A stretch of DNA of 10,979 nt. It comes from an uncultured Cellvibrio sp. GTDB taxonomy: Bacteria > Pseudomonadota > Gammaproteobacteria > Pseudomonadales > Cellvibrionaceae. A model generated the notes under the pieces. That model did not search any database, was not told the origin of the DNA, and saw only the letters and a list, made by a program, of their open reading frames with translations. The DNA is taken from the NCBI GenBank assembly GCA_946482385.1, contig CAMLRI010000025.1:1-10979 (forward strand), in the 5' to 3' direction. The translations under genes and the position numbers were made by a program. Positions 6,866 to 10,979 of this stretch are shown here, in pieces (positions within the stretch are counted from its first letter, which is position 1; each line of letters opens with the position of its first letter).

Positions 6866-6900
6866 ATCTTCATTATTTTTTATTCGGCTATAGGCTGCGC

Positions 6901-8337
6901 CTACAAATGCACTTCAATGCGATTGTTGCGCTGGGCAATGCTATTCCACTCGCCGCTATTCACAATCGGCAATCGCTCCGGGTAGGGTTCCGGGCCCAGG
7001 TAGCTATTAATCTCCAGGCGAATCTTGTCGCTGCTGCTAAACCGCTCCAGGCTATTTTCCAGGGCGCGGCTGTAGTTGCTGCGCACCCGCTCCAGGTTGT
7101 AGGTCTCGCTCGACAAAATACAGTTGGAGAGGGTGCTGTTGGCCGGTGCCAATTGGCCCTCACCCTGGGCGTCCAGCAGTAGGCAAAAATCGCCGACAAA
7201 AATATCCAGCGCCACTGTGCCGACAAAATTGTTGTCGCGCAGGCGCTCAATAAAATCGTAAATGCGCAGCGCCGCGCTGGGGTCTAGGGTATTTTGCTGG
7301 AAGCTGATGGCGCCGCTTTGGTTAAACGCCCAGCTGAGGTCATCGAGCAGTTGTTGGTTGCGGTAGGGATTGGCTTGGCTGCCCCCTGGTGCTGGTTCGC
7401 CTGCCGCGCCAGTTGCTGGTGAATCGGCGACAGCGGTGGGCGGGGGAATTGGCGCGGCTGTTGTGCCATCGCTGGGAAGGGCGGTTTGTAGCTCGGCGGC
7501 TGCTTGGCGCTGATCCAACTGCGCCAGTTGTTGGTGAATCGTGAATAAATAATAAATGCCCACCAGCAGCAGTATTGCCACCAACCACCAGCCGCTGTTG
7601 CTGCGCGCTGGTGTTGCATCTTGTGTGTCTGCCACTGGCGGCACAACCGGCGCAATTTTGGGGATTTGCTTGGCGAATAACTCGCCCAATTCCTGGCGCA
7701 GGCCGTGGCGCAGGCTTTGCAATTCGCGCACTACCCGCGAGGTAATCACGCGGCGGTTATCTTCCAGTGAATGTTCCAAATGGCTCAGGCGCAATTCCAA
7801 ATTGCGGGTTTGGTCGACCAGTGTTTGGTTGGGCGCGCGCCGTTCAATAAACGGGTAATCAGCATCGCTCACTTGTTCATTAATGGGCAGGTCGCTGACT
7901 GAATTGGCGGCGGCAATTAATTCGGGCGATTCAACCGGCCCAGATGTTGCCGTGCTCTGCTCGGGTTTGAGGTGAATTGCCTGCATCACTTTGGATAAAT
8001 CCATGGCGTTGATGCTGTCTTTGCTCACCACATCCAGGGCACCCAGGGCGCGCGCCTGGCCGGTGTAGAGGTCGCCGCTTTGGGCGGTGTACATAATCAC
8101 CGGCACCATGGCGGTTTCCGGGTGGGATTTAATAATTTGCAGGGCGCGCAAGCCATCCATGCCCGGCATCAGGTGGTCCATAAAAATCACATCGGGGAGT
8201 TTGCGCGCCAAATAATCCAGCGCGGCTTCGCCGGAATCCACTGCATCAATTTGCAGGTTGTAGGGGCGCAGCATTTTTTTCAGGCGGTATTGGGCGGTGC
8301 TGGAGTCGTCGACGATCAGCGCAGTTTTATTGGCCAT
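6901..8337 (-). CDS. Membrane-anchored receiver-domain protein with OmpA-like outer domain
   Basis: 478 residues with an unusual order. Residues 1-122 form a complete response-regulator receiver: acidic pair D10-D11, phospho-acceptor D54 (IFMDHLMPGMDG), switch T84 and K106. A linker (about 123-170) leads to a likely coiled coil (about 172-225), one transmembrane helix (about 249-266, GWWLVAILLLVGIYYLF), and a Pro/Ala-rich spacer (about 287-325). The last part (about 333-478) resembles an OmpA/MotB C-terminal domain: ISFQQN, VALDIFVGD, YNLERVRSNYSRAL, then AQRNNRIEV at the end. By topology this part would be periplasmic, and the only two cysteines (C385, C406) lie in it, so a disulfide is possible. 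There is no DNA-binding output domain. ATG 8337 is preceded by GGAT. It lies 129 bases downstream of the kinase/phosphatase gene. REC is certain; the OmpA-like call and the role are inference. Confidence 0.8.
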   Translation of the reverse strand: MANKTALIVDDSSTAQYRLKKMLRPYNLQIDAVDSGEAALDYLARKLPDVIFMDHLMPGMDGLRALQIIKSHPETAMVPVIMYTAQSGDLYTGQARALGALDVVSKDSINAMDLSKVMQAIHLKPEQSTATSGPVESPELIAAANSVSDLPINEQVSDADYPFIERRAPNQTLVDQTRNLELRLSHLEHSLEDNRRVITSRVVRELQSLRHGLRQELGELFAKQIPKIAPVVPPVADTQDATPARSNSGWWLVAILLLVGIYYLFTIHQQLAQLDQRQAAAELQTALPSDGTTAAPIPPPTAVADSPATGAAGEPAPGGSQANPYRNQQLLDDLSWAFNQSGAISFQQNTLDPSAALRIYDFIERLRDNNFVGTVALDIFVGDFCLLLDAQGEGQLAPANSTLSNCILSSETYNLERVRSNYSRALENSLERFSSSDKIRLEINSYLGPEPYPERLPIVNSGEWNSIAQRNNRIEVHL

Positions 8338-8371
8338 GGCGAATTATCCGTAATGTGCGTTATTTGAGCAG

Positions 8372-8401
8372 ATTATCAGAGTAATCGCCGCCCTGTGGCA
8401 A
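8372..8401 (-). promoter_or_regulatory. Possible sigma-70 promoter for the receiver-protein gene
   Basis: On the minus strand TTGCCA (8396-8401), an 18-base spacer and GATAAT (8372-8377) would start transcription near 8365, about 28 bases before the gene. Such matches occur by chance; the absence of a terminator after the kinase gene also allows read-through. Confidence 0.35.
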
Positions 8402-8466
8402 TGGAATTCACGCCTTGGGTAAAAGCGTGACAGGGCTAGGGTTAGGCTTGTGCGCTGGTGGGAGTT

Positions 8467-10185
8467 TTAGCGGCGCCACAGCAATAGCGCCAGGGCGCAC
8501 AGCCAACCGCTGGCGGCGATAAGTTTCCATAGCAGCAGCGGGTTGCGCTCCAGCAGGGGTTGGGCGCGGGGGCTGAGCCAGTTGGGGTTGGGGCGCTTTA
8601 AATCCTGCAGCCATTCGCTGAGGGCTTCGTAGCGGTGGCTGGGGTTGATGTGCAGGGCTTTTTCCAGGGCTTTATCCAGCCAGTAGGGCACCAGCGGGTT
8701 GTGCTTCATGGCGGATATGTATTCGAGTTTTTGAAAACTTTTTAGATCCATGGCTTTGCCGTAGGCGCTGCCGTAGGGCAGTTTGCCGGTGAGCATTTCG
8801 TACAGCAGCACCGCCAGGGAAAATTGGTCGGCGGCGGCGCTGGGGCTGCCGCCGTAGCGGTATTCGGGGGCGGAGTAGTCGAGGGTGCCGAGCACATGGT
8901 CGCGCTCTATAGGGGTGCCGGCTTCCTGCACCCCGGCAACCCAGCAGGAGCCAAAGTCGACAATCATGGGGCCTTTGGCGCTGATGACGATATTGTCGGG
9001 TTTGAGATCCTGGTGCAGGGTTTCTTTGCGATGAAAAGCGCGCAGGCCGCGAATCAAACTTTCCGTTAATTCCACCGCATCGAGTATGGATAATTTGCCG
9101 CGCTCTTTAAGCAGTTGGGTGAGCGTAGGGCCGGGGATGTATTCGGTGAGGTAGTAAAGGCAAGAGCGCGCTTCGGGTGCAGGTATGACCCGCACCACCC
9201 CGGGGCTTTGGATGCGCGCGCCTATCCAGGCTTCCATGACAAAGCGTTCGATATAGGCTTTGTCGTCGGCGAATAATTCCGAGGGCGTTTTCATCGCCAG
9301 TAAATTATGTTTTTCATCTTCCACCAAATACACCTGGCTGCGGGTGGATTCGTGCAGGATTTTTTTGATGCGCAAGCCATCGAGAATTTGCCCGGGGGAT
9401 AGCACTGGCGGAAAGGGCAGGCGCGAGAGCACTTGCACGGCGTCGTCCTGGCCGGTGGTGCCGATATTTTCTACCCGCAGTGCCTGGATACTGATGTTGT
9501 CGTCGCTCTGGTGTTGCAGGGCCAGTTGCAGGGCTTGCTCTACCAACAGATCCAGGTTGTCGCGCTGGTTGATGATGAGTTGTTTGAGTTCCTGGGGCGG
9601 TATGGCTTCGTGGATGCCGTCGCTGGATAAAATAAAAATATCGCCGCGCTGTAATTCCAAACTGTGCATGTCCACTTCGAGGTAGGGGTCGGCGCCCATG
9701 GCGCGGCTGAGGTGGGTGGTGTGTTTGTCGATGCGTTGGGTGTGGTCGCGGGTGAGCTGTTCGAGGTTGTGGTCGCGCAAGCGGTAGACGCGGGTGTCGC
9801 CTACATGAAAAATAAATCCGGTGTCGCCTTTTAAGATCAGTGCGGAAAAAGTGGTGAGGTAGCCCTGGCCGTAAATGGAGTTTTGGCTGCGCCCCCAGAG
9901 GCTGGAGTTGAGCGCCTGGATCACGCGCATGGCGGATTGTTGGGTGCGCCAGGTGTCGGGGGTGGCGTAGTAGTCGTTGAGGAAACCGGCGATGGCGGTT
10001 TGGCTGGCCTCGCGCGCGGCCTGGCTGCTGCTAACGCCGTCGGCAATGGCGATGGCTATGCCTTTGCTGGTGAGCAGCATGCCTTCGGGCAGGCGCGCGC
10101 CCACCGTATCCTGGTTTTCCGGCTTGCGCCCGGCGTCACTTTTTTGCGCAAAGCTGATTTGCAGTGATGATTGGATGTGATCCAT
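8467..10185 (-). CDS. PP2C phosphatase - Ser/Thr protein kinase fusion, tail-anchored
   Basis: 572 residues. A PP2C-type phosphatase (about 8-238) carries ENQD (23-26), ADG (48-50), HVGDTRVYRLR (127-137), SSDG (188-191) and DDN (228-230), all metal-binding acids present. A Hanks-type kinase (about 268-530) has the Lys of AMKT (K299), helix-C Glu (E319), HQDLKPDN (391-398), DFG (410-412), APE (439-441) and D453. The glycine-rich loop is missing (HESTRSQV instead of GxGxxG) and the catalytic loop has Gln for Arg, so it is a non-RD, atypical kinase. A last hydrophobic helix (about 549-569) ending in RR anchors it to the membrane with both enzymes in the cytoplasm. I chose ATG 10185; an extension to 10302 would run through a terminator and a palindrome. 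Pseudomonas aeruginosa has a comparable kinase gene between nasA and nirB (PA1782, from memory), so a role in nitrate assimilation is plausible but the substrate is unknown. Confidence 0.9.
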   Translation of the reverse strand: MDHIQSSLQISFAQKSDAGRKPENQDTVGARLPEGMLLTSKGIAIAIADGVSSSQAAREASQTAIAGFLNDYYATPDTWRTQQSAMRVIQALNSSLWGRSQNSIYGQGYLTTFSALILKGDTGFIFHVGDTRVYRLRDHNLEQLTRDHTQRIDKHTTHLSRAMGADPYLEVDMHSLELQRGDIFILSSDGIHEAIPPQELKQLIINQRDNLDLLVEQALQLALQHQSDDNISIQALRVENIGTTGQDDAVQVLSRLPFPPVLSPGQILDGLRIKKILHESTRSQVYLVEDEKHNLLAMKTPSELFADDKAYIERFVMEAWIGARIQSPGVVRVIPAPEARSCLYYLTEYIPGPTLTQLLKERGKLSILDAVELTESLIRGLRAFHRKETLHQDLKPDNIVISAKGPMIVDFGSCWVAGVQEAGTPIERDHVLGTLDYSAPEYRYGGSPSAAADQFSLAVLLYEMLTGKLPYGSAYGKAMDLKSFQKLEYISAMKHNPLVPYWLDKALEKALHINPSHRYEALSEWLQDLKRPNPNWLSPRAQPLLERNPLLLWKLIAASGWLCALALLLWRR

Positions 10186-10213
10186 GACGGCTACCAATAT
10201 TTTTTCGTGATAC

Positions 10214-10243
10214 GTAAAAAGAAAATGCCCGCTGAGCGGGCAT
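10214..10243 (-). terminator. Rho-independent terminator after the nitrate-transporter gene
   Basis: On the minus strand ATGCCCGCT-C-AGCGGGCAT (effectively a 7-bp stem with a 5-base loop) is followed by TTTCTTTTT. It lies about 100 bases after the transporter stop and ends only about 29 bases before the kinase start, so kinase expression needs read-through or a promoter I could not identify. Confidence 0.85.
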
Positions 10244-10279
10244 AGATAGTACCAAAACCTGCCACCACATCGTTTGTCA

Positions 10280-10311
10280 TTGGGGTAGATGTTTCGAAAC
10301 ATCTACCCCAA
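10280..10311. repeat. Perfect 32-bp palindrome
   Basis: Bases 10280-10295 are the exact reverse complement of 10296-10311, centred on TTCGAA, with half-site TTGGGGTAGATGTTTC. No T-tract adjoins it on either strand. It lies between the transporter stop and the terminator. It could be an mRNA-end hairpin, a protein-binding operator or a mobile-repeat copy. Confidence 0.9.
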
Positions 10312-10315
10312 AGCC

Positions 10316-10343
10316 AAACTCGCATCGCGGTAGCAGCGAGTTT
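10316..10343 (-). other. Hairpin directly after the transporter stop codon
   Basis: AAACTCGC (10316-10323) pairs with GCGAGTTT (10336-10343), an 8-bp perfect stem with a 12-base loop that begins at the base next to the stop codon. It is the first of three hairpins in the gap. Confidence 0.6.
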
Positions 10344-10979
10344 TTAACTCACTTCAATCTTATGCAGTGAACCATCTTCATTCACTTCCACCACATGGCC
10401 TTTGGGCTCTTTCAGGAATTGCACAAACACCAGGCCGATAGCGGCAGCGGTGGCGAGCATGTAGAAGAACATATGGGGTTCGATAAAGGTGTTCATGGTG
10501 AGGAAGAAGAGCGCACCCACGTTGCCATAGGCACCGGCCAGGCCGGCGATTTGGCCGGTCATGCGGCGCTTGATTAAGGGCACCACGGCAAACACCGCAC
10601 CGCAACCGGCTTGCACAAACAGCGAGCAAACAAACACGGCGGTGAAAGCGAGGTAGAGCGGCCAGCTGGCGTTGATTTGCGACAGCAGCAAGTAACCAAC
10701 AGTTACGCCAGCGAGGATCACCGTCATGCTCGCGCGGCGGCCAAATTTATCGCTCACCCAGCCGCCACCGGGGCGCGCTACCAGGTTCATAAAGGCGAAG
10801 GAGCCACCCAGCATAGCTGCCTGGGTAACACTCAGGCCGGCGAAGGTGCTCATAAAGAAGGCGGGCAATACCGATACCACGGCAATTTCCGAACCGAAGG
10901 TGGCCAGGTAGGCCCAGCTTAAAATGGCCACTTGTTTGAATTCGTATTTGTCGTGCTCGGGCGCGCCGTTTTTCAGCAT
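10344..10979 (-). CDS. nasA: Nitrate/nitrite MFS transporter (NarK/NasA type), 3' part
   Basis: The last 211-212 codons of a major-facilitator transporter that would bring nitrate into the cell. The piece shows about six transmembrane helices, the MFS loop motif RPGGGWVSDKFGRR (69-82 of the visible part) and the second nitrate-signature helix AGAYGNVGALFFL (148-160), with GNxG typical of the nitrate/nitrite porter group. It ends in a short charged tail (EPKGHVVEVNEDGSLHK) and TAA. A Met codon happens to fall on the final three bases of the window; NarK/NasA proteins are usually 400-500 residues, so this is almost surely internal and the gene continues to the right. It is followed by three hairpins and the kinase gene, the same gene neighbourhood known around nasA in Pseudomonas. 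The symbol is given by that analogy. Confidence 0.88.
   Translation of the reverse strand: MLKNGAPEHDKYEFKQVAILSWAYLATFGSEIAVVSVLPAFFMSTFAGLSVTQAAMLGGSFAFMNLVARPGGGWVSDKFGRRASMTVILAGVTVGYLLLSQINASWPLYLAFTAVFVCSLFVQAGCGAVFAVVPLIKRRMTGQIAGLAGAYGNVGALFFLTMNTFIEPHMFFYMLATAAAIGLVFVQFLKEPKGHVVEVNEDGSLHKIEVS

Noticed and set aside
8408..8430. TCACGC...GCGTGA hairpin after the kinase gene, as a terminator
   Set aside because: Six base pairs, 11-base loop and no T-run; transcription probably reads into the receiver gene.
10186..10302. N-terminal extension of the kinase/phosphatase starting at 10302
   Set aside because: It would be encoded by half of the palindrome plus the terminator stem, and the PP2C domain starts normally just after ATG 10185.
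10214..10343. NasT/ANTAR-type two-hairpin antitermination leader before the kinase
   Set aside because: ANTAR targets need paired hexaloops with A at position 1 and G at position 4; the hairpins here do not have such loops.

Overview
The window is a nitrate/nitrite assimilation locus from a gammaproteobacterium. Protein style (Pseudomonas-like NirB, NirD, CobA, NasA and MoaB), moderate GC and AT-rich promoters would fit the Cellvibrionaceae or a relative of Pseudomonas. That placement is an inference; no rRNA or other marker is present.

Layout. 1-471 (+) is the 3' end of a TauE/SafE-type membrane exporter. It converges on a leftward pair, moaA (1113-2108) then moaB (482-994), for molybdenum-cofactor synthesis. 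A roughly 530-base control region (2109-2635) separates moaA from the rightward operon cobA (2636-3526), nirB (3703-6243) and nirD (6325-6657), which encodes siroheme synthesis and the assimilatory NADH nitrite reductase. A strong rho-independent terminator closes the operon at 6768-6793. Converging from the right are three leftward genes: the 3' part of a nitrate-transporter-type MFS gene (10344-10979, cut by the window edge), a PP2C phosphatase/Ser-Thr kinase fusion with a C-terminal membrane anchor (8467-10185), and an unusual membrane-bound receiver-domain protein with an OmpA-like outer part (6901-8337).

How it fits together. The transporter imports nitrate. NirBD reduces nitrite to ammonium using NADH, FAD, Fe-S clusters and siroheme. 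CobA makes the siroheme precursor, and MoaA/MoaB supply molybdenum cofactor for a nitrate reductase that is not in this window. Two -24/-12 (sigma-54) promoter matches face away from each other in the control region, one before moaA and one before cobA. They suggest joint RpoN control of cofactor and enzyme genes, and GGTGC/GCACC half-sites between them could bind an enhancer protein.

Least explained parts: (1) the REC-coiled coil-TM-OmpA-like protein beside a kinase/phosphatase that also has a membrane tail; (2) two copies of a short element with a shared core (GATGCCGAC...GGATG...ACGGCGTG) but different inverted-repeat arms, one of which contains a near-perfect CsrA/RsmA-type GGA hairpin between cobA and nirB; (3) three successive hairpins, one a perfect 32-bp palindrome, between the transporter and the kinase.
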